This document shows positions 1 through 11,399 of a stretch of 64,000 nucleotides of DNA, piece by piece. The stretch comes from Ceratodon purpureus (taxonomy: Eukaryota; Streptophyta; Bryopsida; Pseudoditrichales; Ditrichaceae). The notes under the pieces are model-generated. The model did no database searches. It was not told where the DNA came from and saw nothing but the letters and a program-made list of their open reading frames with translations. Within the stretch, counting starts at the first letter, position 1. Each line of letters opens with the position of its first letter. The position numbers and the translations under genes were made by a program. The stretch lies in assembly GCA_014871385.1 (NCBI GenBank), contig CM026426.1:39153799-39217798 (forward strand), read 5' to 3'.

Positions 1-715
1 TCGTCAAAATTTGAGATTTTGGAATTTTTCAAAAATAATTTGGCTCAAAAATTGAAAACTTATAAAGGCACCTAACCACCGTTGAGATTTTTCTAAAACC
101 AAATATACGTGACGTCATGCATGTTTTACTATATCATGGTTTTTGGATGTGCTTCTAGAAAACAATTTTTATGAGAGCCAAAAAAAGGAATGAGTCTCTC
201 AAATTTTCCTTGGGGGTACTCAACCTAATTAAACTTTGGAATATAAAGATACGTTGGATACTCAGTTGCTTAATTTAGTTTAAGAATTATACGAGACTAT
301 GCTAATGGTTGAACATAATTCTAAGTATTGAAAAAATGGTGATAGTAAAATCTTCATATACAGTAAAAGAACACCTTAGTGAAAATAACTTATAAAAGAA
401 GAAAAAATTAGAAAATAAAAATTTACACGTTCAACTGCGCAGCGGAAAGCGTGGTGGGGTGGGTGTCGGAGGGAGGATTCGAACCCGGCACCAGCACCCT
501 GGGGCCGCCACGTCAGTTTGGACCCGAAGCCTCGGAACACCAAGCCACCAAAGCTTTGACGAGATATGAAAATTTTCTGAGCATACTTATATCACATCTG
601 AGATCCTCAAAATAAAAAAAAATTATGTTATGCAAATTTCTTAATAGCTTTTACTGGACGCCAAATTAGGCAAGGGAGTTTATAACAGATTCCAAGCTTG
701 TATTGAGATGTACTA
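1..715 (-). repeat. Dispersed AT-rich repeat, copy A (cut by window edge)
   Basis: This block is the reverse complement of the blocks at 4985-5755 and 11400-12360. Shared landmarks are the ends near 'ggcacctaaccaccg', the 'catgatatagtaaaaca' stretch and the central GC-rich box at about 455-565. Read on the minus strand, that box contains GGGTTCGAATCC, a perfect RNA polymerase III B-box type motif, with a weaker A-box-like TGGCTTGGTGTTCC upstream. The copy continues past the left edge of the window. Its nature (SINE-like or other non-autonomous element) is inference. Confidence 0.75.
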
Positions 716-1619
716 CTGTTCTATTAAATTCAATTTAGAGAGGCCAAGAATGAAAGAAGACTTTTTGAGGAAATAACAAATCTAGAAAACATAATTTACT
801 GAAAAATACAAATGCATAAACAGGTGGTTGTTGAGAAATATGCATGCATGTATATATCTTCTCATACACTTGTGTGTGTACACTGTACTAGTTGTCCTCC
901 GTTTTGATTTATACCCCTTCACGTGTGATGCGCAGTCCACTACCATGCGTACTCATGCACTCTTCTTGTTCATTAGCGCCGTCAGGGTCCCTAGTTTGAG
1001 TACACCGTGCTTGTAAGTTATCACCCCCAGTTGACTATTGATCGTCATGGAGTGCCGCAGCCAGTGCATCTCACGTTCCGACAGATGCAACTAATGTCCT
1101 TGTAGCTATTGGAGTTCTTCAGATTTGTTACTTTTTCCCAATCTCCATGACCCTGTCTTATTCGTGGTGCTTATCCAGATAATACAAACTCTATAATATA
1201 ATCCACACTCCAGGACTTCTGAAATTCATCAAAGACATGACAACCAGGGCATAAAATAAGGGAAGACCCAGAGGACAATGTCCAAAGTATCATGACTTGT
1301 AGACATCCGAGGCCGTGGATCTATAATATTTAAAAATGGAAACCAGTATCACTGCATCCAGCAGTGGTGAGCAGGGCACCCTTACAATTAGCTTGATCGA
1401 ATTCAAGCATCCCTTCGTTCAGTGAAAGTGGCATCTATGAAACTGAGTTCTACCGCATGAAGCCATAGCGAGTTACGCATGATATTTAGATCTTGCTAAA
1501 GCATTGTTTGTCAATCGCAGTCTTTGTTCACAATTGTAAAGTTGTTTTCTGCACATTCTAGCTCGTGGGAGGGGTACGTATTCGTTGCAGTCTTGCAGAA
1601 CACACTCTCTACGTTTGGA
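716..1619. other. Spacer, 5' flank of the RING-family gene
   Basis: No coding region is supported here. The last part, around 1530-1560, has a pyrimidine-rich stretch ending in 'cacattctag', which could be a 3' splice site of a 5' UTR intron just upstream of the ATG at 1620. Confidence 0.4.
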
Positions 1620-3569
1620 ATGAGCCGCACGATGAGCCGGAAGGAGAAGGCCGCTGGCAAGCGACGTGCTATTCCTGAGTCATCGTCTGATACCGACGAC
1701 GAAGTTTTCCAACGGTTGCAGCGGCCATCGCGGCCAACGAAGGCCGTGGAGGATATTCACTCCAGTCACCTCACCATCTGGCGGGAGCCTTTTGATCTTC
1801 GGAAGCTTCCGCAGACTATGACTCTAGAGTTGTTGAAGCGGGCACCCTTCCTCTTGGGAGCTGAGAATGCAAAATACAACAAGCACTTTTTTGAGAAAGT
1901 CGGTGGTCTCTGTGCTGAAGGGGTTCCATTCGAAAGTTTGATGAAGGACGAGCATGGTGTGCCACTTGATGATTTGCTTACTACGTATCCTCTTAACAAG
2001 CATGGAAACCGTCACTCCTTGCGATTGATGACAGATCGTGACGCAGCAAGAGACGCTTTGCACATGTACCAGAGAGTGTATGGTGGAACGCATCCTGACA
2101 ATGGCGAATTTGGCACAGCTTTCATTCGAGGTCTTGTCCTATTCTATCAACGACAGACGCAAGTGGACTGGGCTGATTATGCAGCAGACTTGGCGAAGAA
2201 GCGGGTGCAGAATCCGATTGTCAATCCACAGAAACTCACGCCGCCATGTTTGAGGGAGCAGATCCAAGCTATGATAAACTTGTTCCAGCATTATCTTCGG
2301 ACCGCTTATGCAGAACGGGAGGATGCGACATCACAGTTGAGGCGGGCGAATTTGCCAGTCAAGCCATCCAATTTTCCGGCAAGGCAGCAAGGGTCTGCGG
2401 ATTCCACGGAAAGTAGTCCTCCTGCACGGAAAGAGGTGCGTGCAGAGGCAACGAGAGCAATCCTCCAAGGTTCAATTTGTGGTAGCAAGGCGGTGCGGCA
2501 GCAGCGATCCAGCGCTCCACGGACATTTCCACTGTGTCCCATTGTGGAAGCGGTTGCAAGTGCGCCTTCGCCGAACGCAAGACCGGACCAGCTCCAGGCA
2601 CTAAAAGAGAAGAGACGGAAGACAGAGAAAAAGCTATTCACCGTGATCAAGCACCTGGCGGATGCAGAAAAGGAACTTGAACTTCTGGGCGCCAAGAAGA
2701 CAGAACTTTCTATTTCGGAGGATTCCAACTGGGAGGTCATGGTGTCGTTACGAGCCAGTAAGAAGCATTGCGCGCCGCTATCAGAGGAGAGTTCTCAAGT
2801 GGAGGAAGATATGCGAGCAAAGACAGCAATCGCTAACACCATCTCAGAGTCCATTGCTAATGTTCAAAAACAGATTGCGGAGCTGCAAGATCGCATTCAG
2901 CTTCTACGGCGAACCGCAAAGGAGCTGCAAGACGAGGTGGGGGTCATCACCGCAGACATCGATGTGGTCATCGTCGACAGCAGCAGCATTCGTCCGAAGC
3001 AACTCCTGGCACGCCTCCCTGTAGCATGCATGAAATTTGTGAAAGTAGAACCAGCTGTTCCATGGGTTCTCTGCGGTCGATTTTGGGTGGACAATGCTTT
3101 TGTTTCTCTTCCGTGTGGATGCTTGCTGCATCCTTTTTGCATGTTCAAAGTAGTCCTGTCGAAGGATCCGCGTTGTCCGTTTTGCAGTCATGCACCTGGT
3201 GGGCTATGGAGAGGCCAGTGGGGATTCAGTACCGACGACGACGACATGCGTAGCGCAATCTCTGCTTGCAGAACCGGCATGGACGAAGCGGGTTGGTTGA
3301 AGCCTCTGGATGCAGTAAGTGCGCGCGTGAAGGTGGAGGACGCGCTGAATTCTTTGATCCAAGAAGAGACTCAGAAACTTGCTGTGGGGAAACGTCTCCC
3401 TGAAGTGGACAGTTTATGCTTTGAGGAGCCTCTCCCCAAACGTGCACATCCAGACTCAACATGCGAGCCAGAACTGGATCCGGTCTCCACAGCAGAGCGT
3501 GAAGAAATACGTGCAATCGGAGCTGAAGCAGCACTAGAGGCTGAGAGCTTGCTGCAGCAGGGAATCTAG
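1620..3569 (+). CDS. Coiled-coil protein with a degenerate C-terminal RING finger
   Basis: This is an uninterrupted 649-residue frame from ATG 1620 (MSRTMSRKEK). The open frame extends to 1524, but no ATG lies upstream in it. The N-terminus is basic/acidic and low-complexity (PESSSDTDDE). Residues about 50-220 form a conserved region shared with the protein at 9220-10946: compare YQRVYGGTHPDN...VDWADYA here with YEVYGHRPDN...VNWVAEA there. A long coiled coil follows (about residues 320-460, rich in K/E/L). The RING-like module spans about residues 485-522: one Cys, then a C-G-C-x2-H-x2-C core, then CPFC. The second Cys of the first pair is absent, so one zinc site looks incomplete. If active it would be a ubiquitin ligase, but that is inference. 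It is probably a member of a lineage-specific expanded family. A host gene or a transposon-captured gene are both possible. Confidence 0.75.
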   Translation: MSRTMSRKEKAAGKRRAIPESSSDTDDEVFQRLQRPSRPTKAVEDIHSSHLTIWREPFDLRKLPQTMTLELLKRAPFLLGAENAKYNKHFFEKVGGLCAEGVPFESLMKDEHGVPLDDLLTTYPLNKHGNRHSLRLMTDRDAARDALHMYQRVYGGTHPDNGEFGTAFIRGLVLFYQRQTQVDWADYAADLAKKRVQNPIVNPQKLTPPCLREQIQAMINLFQHYLRTAYAEREDATSQLRRANLPVKPSNFPARQQGSADSTESSPPARKEVRAEATRAILQGSICGSKAVRQQRSSAPRTFPLCPIVEAVASAPSPNARPDQLQALKEKRRKTEKKLFTVIKHLADAEKELELLGAKKTELSISEDSNWEVMVSLRASKKHCAPLSEESSQVEEDMRAKTAIANTISESIANVQKQIAELQDRIQLLRRTAKELQDEVGVITADIDVVIVDSSSIRPKQLLARLPVACMKFVKVEPAVPWVLCGRFWVDNAFVSLPCGCLLHPFCMFKVVLSKDPRCPFCSHAPGGLWRGQWGFSTDDDDMRSAISACRTGMDEAGWLKPLDAVSARVKVEDALNSLIQEETQKLAVGKRLPEVDSLCFEEPLPKRAHPDSTCEPELDPVSTAEREEIRAIGAEAALEAESLLQQGI

Positions 3570-4984
3570 ATTGGGGACCTCGTAGTGTACCGAACATGTA
3601 GAAACACGCATTTTGCGTCTCCAATGCCATGTGGTAGATATGTGCTCCGGTGATGCAGATATACTTGTATCAAAAATACACTGACATTCCGATGACCATG
3701 CAGAAGTGTGACGACATTTTACACTGTAACGACATGTTTCTTGACCAGGCTATATTATAATATATTTTTGTTTTATTAATGTGCGCATGTAAATCCTTCA
3801 GGGCTGTCTATTCCCCCTATCATCTATGCATGTGTTTCATTAAATAGAATGATGTTTCTTTCACCTTAAAACCCTTCACCCCTAAAATCATGTTATGCAT
3901 ATGTAGTGTGTTCACTGGTTTACCCATGTATATGAGCATTCAAGACTGGAAGATGATGTTGTGTTGTTCAATCTTTTTGTGGAAGACCATGTCAAACTAT
4001 AAATGGAATATTTTTCCCCAAATTTTTTTGAGTAATTAAGAGCAACTCTACCACCGCCTATATATGCTGCAAATATGTATAAGTAGGCACAAAAGACCCC
4101 GGGGAGGCAACTCCGAGTTATTATAAGAAGATTTATTATATCTTATTTTACAAAATACTATGACTTTATCAATTATGATTATGATGATATATAGTTCAAT
4201 AGAAAATAGACGTTGAAAGCTTTCAAAATATGTATTGTGTGTCTCAAAATTGTTTATCTATAATTGGATATGATATATAATAAATGTAAAATAAGACGAT
4301 TTATTATGCATATTTTAAGACATATTATAAATTTTATTATAAACATAATAAAACAAAATTATAATAAGGGCATAATAAATGCATAATAAGGTTCTTCACA
4401 CACATTTATATATCCCACTTAGAATTTCTATGATGTATTTGTATGCTACAGTTTGTTTAGTTCTTAAATTTTTTATCGTGCAAGTTACAATAAAGCATTT
4501 AATAAGATTGTATTTATTATGAATTTTGATTCCGTCAAAGGAAGCATACTATTTGTTATAAAAAACGGAATAAGAAGTCTAAATTGACTTAGTATCCCAC
4601 ACAGCCGTGCCCATAATAAGTGAGTTGCCTCTTGAGGCAAAAGACTCCATAGAATATGCATAGTGATTCCAATTTTATTTCTGCCATGTTTCATAGTTCT
4701 CCTCATCTTCGGGCCCGTCTTTTGATTTTTGGTTGATTATCGAAGATTTTCCATTTCGAGGTCCTAATCCATCGTTGATTTTAGAAATGTGTTATAAAAT
4801 GTTTCACGATTCACAAACATCGACTGGATAAAAACCATCACTACTCTTAAAGCTGCTATCATAACCGAAACCACCGGGTATGTACAAATAAAAAACACTG
4901 CATGTGATATATATTCATCACAGATTACAAGCCACAAAATCATACGATATATTACATGTGATAATAGTCTAAGACGTGACCCGG
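3570..4984. other. AT-rich intergenic spacer
   Basis: No gene or recognisable repeat is supported. About 4080-4420 is very AT-rich with many short 'cataataa' and 'ttattat' runs. The 3' UTR and polyadenylation region of the gene ending at 3569 should lie in the first few hundred bases. Confidence 0.5.
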
Positions 4985-5755
4985 GATTGCAGACGTAGGA
5001 TTAACCTTGAAGCCTGATTTGTTTGGAATCTGTTTTAACGCCCTTGCCTAATTTGGCGTCCACTTAAAGCAATTGAGAATTTTTCCTTTTTAATTTTTTT
5101 TTTAATTTTTAGGATCTCAGACTTGATATAAGTATGCTCAGAATACACCATAACTCGTCAAAGCCCGGGTGGCCCGGTGTTCCAAGGCTACGGATTCGAA
5201 TTGACGTGGCAGCCCCAGGGTGCTGGTGCCGGGTTCGAATCCACCCTCCAACACTAGAACACCACGCTTTCCGATTTTCGATGCGCAGTTGATAGTGCAA
5301 TTTTGTTTTTTTTTTTTTAAATTTTCTTCTTTTATAAATTATTTTCAACTGTAACTAATCTTTTACTGGATATAAAGATTTTACTATCACCATTTTTTCA
5401 ATACTTAGAATTATGTTCGACCATTAGCATAGTCTTATATAATTCTGAAACTAACTTTAAGCAACTGAGTATCCAAGGTTCTTTTCAGAAGTATGTTTAT
5501 ATTCCAAAGTCTAATTCAGTTGAGTAGCCCCATGGAAAATGTGAATGACTCATTCCTTTTTTTGGCTCTCATAAAAATTGTTTTCTAGAAGCACATCTAA
5601 AAACCATGATATAGTAAAACATGCATGACGACACGTATATTTGGTTTTAGAAAAATCTGAACGGTGGTTAGGTGCCTTTATAAGTCTTCAATTTTTGAGC
5701 CAAATTATTTTTGAAAAATTCCAAAATCTCAAATCTTGATGAATTTCGAAAGAAG
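4985..5755 (+). repeat. Dispersed AT-rich repeat, copy B
   Basis: Same family as 1-715 (inverted) and 11400-12360 (direct). It begins near 'gattaaccttgaagcctga' and runs to 'ccaaaatctcaaat'. The central box at about 5155-5260 contains GGGTTCGAATCCACC preceded by a tRNA-like A-box region. No coding capacity. Single-base differences and small indels from copy C are frequent, so this is an old copy. Confidence 0.75.
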
Positions 5756-6124
5756 TAATTAAAAAATTACTGAAAACATTGAAGCTTGACTTCGTAAATT
5801 TTAGAGGCTGCACTTGTGGAATTGGTATATTTTTTGACTTGGATATCTTTGGAATTTGAGTGGTGGTTTGGTTATGAACATATTTGAAGATTTTTTTATT
5901 ATAAAAAAGCCTAATTTTAAGCTGTTTGTTTTGGACTTGAAATCTAAAATTTTTAGATGAAGGTCTTAAAATTGGAATTTCAATTTGCAAATTTTACTAC
6001 ATACACTTTGCAGTACATGGAGCATCCAGTAAAAATATTAGGCAAAAATATCAATTTAAACTCCTTTCTCTAAACTGACCGAAACAGCAAAAAGTTGTTT
6101 TGGCTGGGCTTGGGCACTTAGGGG

Positions 6125-6260
6125 TTAAATTGCAATGATTATGGATTTTGTTATGACCCACCCTGGCTTCATTTTGTTATTCTTTCTTAGACCATCCCTT
6201 TGCCTCTCCCTTGTTCTGGAGACGGGATGACATGGAATTACCAACATATTAAAAATAATT
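6125..6260 (+). repeat. 136-bp direct repeat, left copy
   Basis: Nearly identical to 7475-7609, starting at 'taaattgcaat' and ending 'ttaaaaataatt'. The two copies bracket about 1.2 kb without a gene. They could be the terminal repeats of a TRIM-like miniature element or a simple segmental duplication. No primer-binding site was recognised next to the left copy. Confidence 0.7.
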
Positions 6261-6284
6261 TGATTATAAAGAATCAAAATAATA

Positions 6285-6965
6285 CATTGCAACGCCCCAG
6301 AAGCCGTTCATCCATGTGGCTCCAAACACCATCACAAAACGGATGCAAATCTGCTATGGTAGAGCGTCCAAAAATGGCGCAGTGCCAAAAATGTAGCTCT
6401 AGTCATCTTCTATCAGAGGTACACAATAGCTTCCCCACCCAACAGTACCATGTACTGATGGAAAACATTATAGGGTGTGCGCCATTTTAGAAACACCTAT
6501 AAATCCATCTTCAAAATTCATAACTAACTGTAGAAGAATCCAAAAATGATGATTCCACTTGCTCCAACTTTTTAATTAGTTTCCCCATGCATGAAAAATA
6601 TTTGCACTGCTAATTTCGCAGTAGATACCCAGGCTGAAATTTGCGCCATTATTGGACGCTCTACTATAAACATTTGCAAGTAAACCTTGCTGCATTTAAA
6701 TGTATACTTAGAACTGATTTAATATTCAATCTACGTTAGTGTTAAATTATACGTAGTATATGAACATATATTTGTAATGCTTTATGGTTTTCAAGTTGAA
6801 GCAGTTATATACTTCTGGAAATAGATTACAAATTTACAATATTGACCCCATGACGGTTGCTTTGAACCAAGTCAGTCGTCCTAGGCCTATGACCGTGACA
6901 TGCTGTGAGCCCCATGACCAAAGCCTTCGGCCCCATGTCCGCTACTTCTGGAGCTGTGACCGTCG
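6285..6965 (+). repeat. Dispersed repeat shared with 11155-11404
   Basis: Blocks at 6285-6350 ('cattcatccatgtgg', 'acatcacaaa' type sequence) and 6680-6965 ('ttagaactgattt', 'gagccccatgacca', 'atgtccgctacttct') recur in the same order and closer together at 11155-11404. The 11-kb copy lacks about 300 bp present here. Non-coding. Confidence 0.6.
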
Positions 6966-7474
6966 CTTCAGCCCCATACCCACTATTTTCTAATCCTCTT
7001 CCCCAAGTCTTCTGTACACAACTTCAAGAAAGGGTTCATTACTTTCTTTTCTCCTTAGTTTTTATTAAGATTTTATATTCTTACACCATTCTCACATGGT
7101 ATTTGAGCAGCAGTGAGAAACTCTCCATTTGAAAGCAACCCTTGTATGAAACCCCGTAATAAACAAAAAGAGGAAACCAGTAGAGAACCCACTGTAATTA
7201 GTTCCCCCTATTTTTGGCTAATAAATCTGTAACCTATTACGCACATTTCCAATGCACTTAGAGAAGTTGCATCCATCCACTTCCCATACATTCATATTTC
7301 ATCCATCCATTTTCTGCCATCTACAGAAGAATTGGGACAAGTTCATGTTTCCTTCAAATTTCAATAGATATGGATATTGTTATTCAGCTTCACTTGCTTC
7401 ACTGAGACTTTACATTGCATTCATATTGTTTTTCATCCATCCACCAAAGGATTAGTTCACTCTCAAGTTTCTTT

Positions 7475-7609
7475 TAAATTGCAATAATTATGGATTTTGT
7501 TATGACCCACCCTGGCTTCATTTTGTTATTCTTTCTTAGACCATCCCTTTGCCTCTCCCTTGTTCTGGAGACGGGATGACATGGAATTACCAACATATTA
7601 AAAATAATT
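7475..7609 (+). repeat. 136-bp direct repeat, right copy
   Basis: Partner of 6125-6260, differing at very few positions by eye. The high identity compared with the surrounding decayed repeats points to a recent duplication or to terminal repeats of one small element. Confidence 0.7.
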
Positions 7610-9219
7610 ATAAATTAAAGAAGGGATTTTGGCTTTTCTAGTCTTCCTTTTCTACTTCTGGTTATTTAGTGTCCTAGTTTTTTCCCTCTTCTTCATGACA
7701 TGGAATCTGCACCACTTTAAAAATAAATAAATAAATAAAGAAATAAAAGATATAGCCATAGAACATATTTTATTTATTTTTATTATTCTTTTTTCTCTAT
7801 TCCCTTCCTGTACACAGTACCTCCCATTCCCCATTATCTTTCTTTATTTTCTTCATGTTTTTTTTCCCTTCTTCTTCAAAGATTACTTCCATGGTAATAA
7901 TGAATCCATGGGTTCTTTGTGAAACACGTGTATTTGTGGAAATTATGTTTTTTTTGTGAAACAAAGGGAGTAAAATACTGCTACAAATAGTAATATAGGT
8001 GGGTACACAGTCATGTTGTTGCTGTAGTCAATGCAGGTTAGATAAAATTTATTTTATTTATTTGCATTATCGTATACAACTCTGAGCTCATATTCCGCAC
8101 ATATTTTTAATTGAATCGCATTGTCACATACAAGTCAGAACAAGTTTCTGCATTTCAGAATTGAGTAAGACTGTAAGACACATTTATGCCTACAAAGACC
8201 TTTCTTTACGAGGTACTAATTCTAAACAAAGACTCCGAGATCATTCGAATTGATTAATACGGTTTCAGTTAAATATCTGAGAGCTTCATTTTGTAATCTC
8301 TTTTTTGAAACAAGGAATAACATTTTAGAAAGGAACAAACGAGGGGGGACACTGTAACACTGGGAAACTAGAAAAGAATGGGGAAATAAATCTTTCAGCA
8401 ATTAATGATAGGTAGGAAGCAATTTCAAGAATTGAGCAGCACAATTTTCGAGCTCTAATCATGTCGGGTATCTCCAACGTTGCATATCTTAAATTTGAAA
8501 GAAATATGAAATGAACAGCCTAGTGGTTTAATTAAATTGTTATGCCAAGGACTTCTTACCCCCCAAATAAACCCGGAAATTGACTACAGTATGCCATTTC
8601 GCAACAACAATGTGAACAGTGGATTGCTTCAGTGAGCTTCTGGTACAGTAACAATCGCACCACAAATCCAATTTTTCGATTCTAACAAATTAATCAATAA
8701 CGGTTAAATTAGAATCACGCGCCCAACCAAATATACCGGCAGAATCAAAATCATAGGTTCATACAAAGTTCAGATCAAGAATCAATTCCACTCTTACAAT
8801 GTAAACTCCGGGTTCATTCACACTCAGAGAATCATTCACACCGACAGAATCTTCGAATGCAACAAACTCTTGGCATCAAGCGGTTTCTGCGAATGTAACA
8901 AAGTATGACATACATTCACACATATGAGATATATTTTGAGATGAATACAGTCTTGAAGATTTCCGTGGATTCAGAGAAATCAGCGAAGGAATGCAATCAG
9001 AGATTGCAGCAGTTCACTTCTAAATCAGACGTTGAATCCCATGCGTAGGTTTAACCAAATGTGCCGAAAAAACAATGTCTCAAAATTGATCCAAGAAGAA
9101 TCACGGCCCATACTGTTCAGTGGAATCCGACCCAAAAAGTATATCCTCGACTCACATATTCAGACAAGCATAAACCTATCTACAATGCCATGGCCACAAC
9201 AACGATGCTTCAGCACATG
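7610..9219. other. AT-rich spacer, 3' flank of the minus-strand RING gene
   Basis: No gene is supported. Homopolymer and 'aaataaataaataaag' microsatellite runs occur at about 7720-7790. The part next to 9220 should hold the 3' UTR of the minus-strand RING-family gene. Confidence 0.45.
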
Positions 9220-10946
9220 TCACTCAACATTTCGGCCCCCGTGGTGGTACGCAGCCCCGAGGCGCCTAACCATCTCCACCGTAACTCCCACCTGCCGATC
9301 CTGGTCAGCATTCAGCTTCCCATCCCATTGTTTGACCCACGCTGGATCAAGCTCGCACTCGCAGTAGGGGCAACGGTAATGGCTCGACTCGATCATCTCT
9401 GCCACGCATACGTGGTGGAAGAGGCAACTACAAGAACCAAGAATTGCTGCACGAGACACAAACCCTTTAGAACACACGGGGCACCACTCGTTCAGTGAGC
9501 CCATCCCTCCATCAATCGCCGGTACAAATTGTCGTGGAGGATATTCAAAAACCGCTCGCGGCCGCAAGATCAGGGTCTCCTGTTTGGCCTTCTTGAGAGT
9601 TGCCTCGGCTTCAACACGCACGGCCATGGCCTTCTTCTGATCCGCGACGGCCATGGACAGTGGACCGTTTTCCTCGGCAAGACTTCGCATGGCAAATCTT
9701 GCGGTCATCAACTCCTCCTGCAGCTTGGCCACCTTCTCAGAACTTGCCCGCACCACTTCAACCTGGGCCTTGTATTCGGAAGGTGTCCCAGTGAGGAAAA
9801 CTCTTCTCTGCTCCACCAAGGCCGCGTTACTCTCGGATTCAGCCTTCGCCACGTCCTCCTCCATGCACCTCTCCGGCACCGCCACCGCCAAGTCCCTCTC
9901 CTTCTGAAGTCCTCTCAGTACCTCTGCCGCGGCATCCGCAGCTGCTGTAGCCGCAGTCAACGCCCCCTCTGCTGCAGTCACCGACTCTGGTAAACCAGGA
10001 GTCAACGGTTGTCCACGGGCGAGATCCTTGATGATACCGCATAAGCCCTCAACTTGACACCGGAGAGCAACTGGACCAAGCTTGTATTGATTCTTCGTCG
10101 CGGTTGCTATATGTCTGCATCGACGCCCTTGTGCTTCAGCCACCCAATTCACCTCCAAGCCATGCACAAACGTCGCGGTAGCGGCCTTCAAGAACCGCAT
10201 TGCAAAATAAGCATTATCCGGGCGATGTCCATAAACTTCATAACAAAGCTTGGAAAAGTGCCGAGCCTGGATCTTGCTGGTGCAGTTGACAAGCTCGTAC
10301 CGATTCTGCTGCATCCCCGGCCTCCAGATCTCCTTGATGTCACCCTCCTACACTTGCGGGTAGACCTTCCCCACATCATCTACCAGAGCACCCCGGTCGC
10401 ACAAGCCCACATGGTTGGTGAAGAACTCATCCTTGTACTCTGCCTCACGGCCCGCAAGAACAGGAGCTACTGCAACCATGGAAGACTGCAACCCTACTGG
10501 AATACCACAAAGCTCGAATGGTGCATCCCACTTTGAGTTACCAATCTCGTATGCAAGCTCCACTTCGGTCAAATCACCTTCACCTTGAAAGGAATGTGAC
10601 CCGGATCCTTCCCCTTCCTCGCTATAATCGATGGATGATCGACGCCTCCCACCTCGAGCACTGTTTGGAGTATTGCCGCCCCTAGACACCTTCCGCTTCT
10701 TCTGAAACACCATGTTGACGTTCTCTCCAACCTGTATGTACAGCAGAATAGACGAATTAGGAAACTTAGAATCAAGCAAAGGAAATTCGCAACACAAAAG
10801 ATCAAGCCTGTAATTCCACAATAGAGACAGTAGGAAATCACCTCAACAGGCTCAACTGCACTGTTTTGCTGCAGCCGCACCCAAACAGCTCGAGCAGGCA
10901 CAAAAGATGTGCGTGGAGTGCCATGCATGGTTCTCCACCTTCTCAA
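9220..10946 (-). CDS. Second member of the coiled-coil/RING family, with one in-frame TAG
   Basis: Two minus-strand frames join. Exon 1 (10946-10842) begins MRRWRTMHGT. A 110-bp GT-AG intron (10841-10732) follows, in phase. Exon 2 runs to TGA at 9220. An in-frame TAG lies at 10350-10348, but homology to 1620-3569 continues on both sides: AEYKDEFFTNHVGLCDRG before it, YEVYGHRPDN and VNWVAEA after it. A coiled coil fills the middle. The C-terminus has a complete RING: CPVC, x12, C-x-C, x2, HH-x-C, then CPYC. The TAG is compatible with a former CAG (Gln). Translation could instead start at MVFQKKRKV in exon 2, making exon 1 a UTR. A slightly damaged gene, an allele-specific nonsense change or readthrough are all possible. 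Confidence 0.65.
10732..10841 (-). other. Intron of the minus-strand RING-family gene
   Basis: Donor GTTGAG|GTGATT and acceptor CATACAG|GTTGGA with a pyrimidine-rich stretch before the AG. Length is 110 bp and phase 0, so the open frames on both sides join without a stop. Confidence 0.6.
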
Positions 10947-11399
10947 AATCTAGATGGGACAGTCAGGGTCTGCTTTGTTCAATCCTTGGAGACAATGCAT
11001 GCTCAAGTTAATGAGATTGGACGTGTTAGTGGTGCTGGACTGATTGAGTTGGGAGACAATGCATTCGAGGACACCCACATTGTAGTCATGTAGCCGCTGA
11101 GATTAGACGTCGTCATGGAGTGGGATCATGGCATGCAGTTATGGGGTTTGATGACAAAGAATCAAAATAATACATTGCAACTCCCCATAACCCATTCATC
11201 CATGTGGCCCCAAGCAACATCACAAACCGGATGCAAATCCGCTGAATATTTGCAAGCCATTTAAATGTACACTTAGAACTGATTTCAATATTCAATCTAT
11301 GTTAGTATAAATGTATAGGTAGAATTTGTTTCTAACATGTTGTGAGCCCCATGACCAGAGCCTTGGGCCCATGTCCGCTACTTCTAGACCTGTGACCGT

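Noticed and set aside
455..565. Possible tRNA gene on the minus strand
   Set aside because: It has a good B box, but the A box is weak, no 7-bp acceptor stem could be paired, and the same island recurs in two other copies of a repeat.
2306..2740. 144-codon minus-strand frame inside the RING-family gene
   Set aside because: Shadow of the plus-strand coding sequence: Ser/Ala-rich antisense of a coiled coil, with no independent features.
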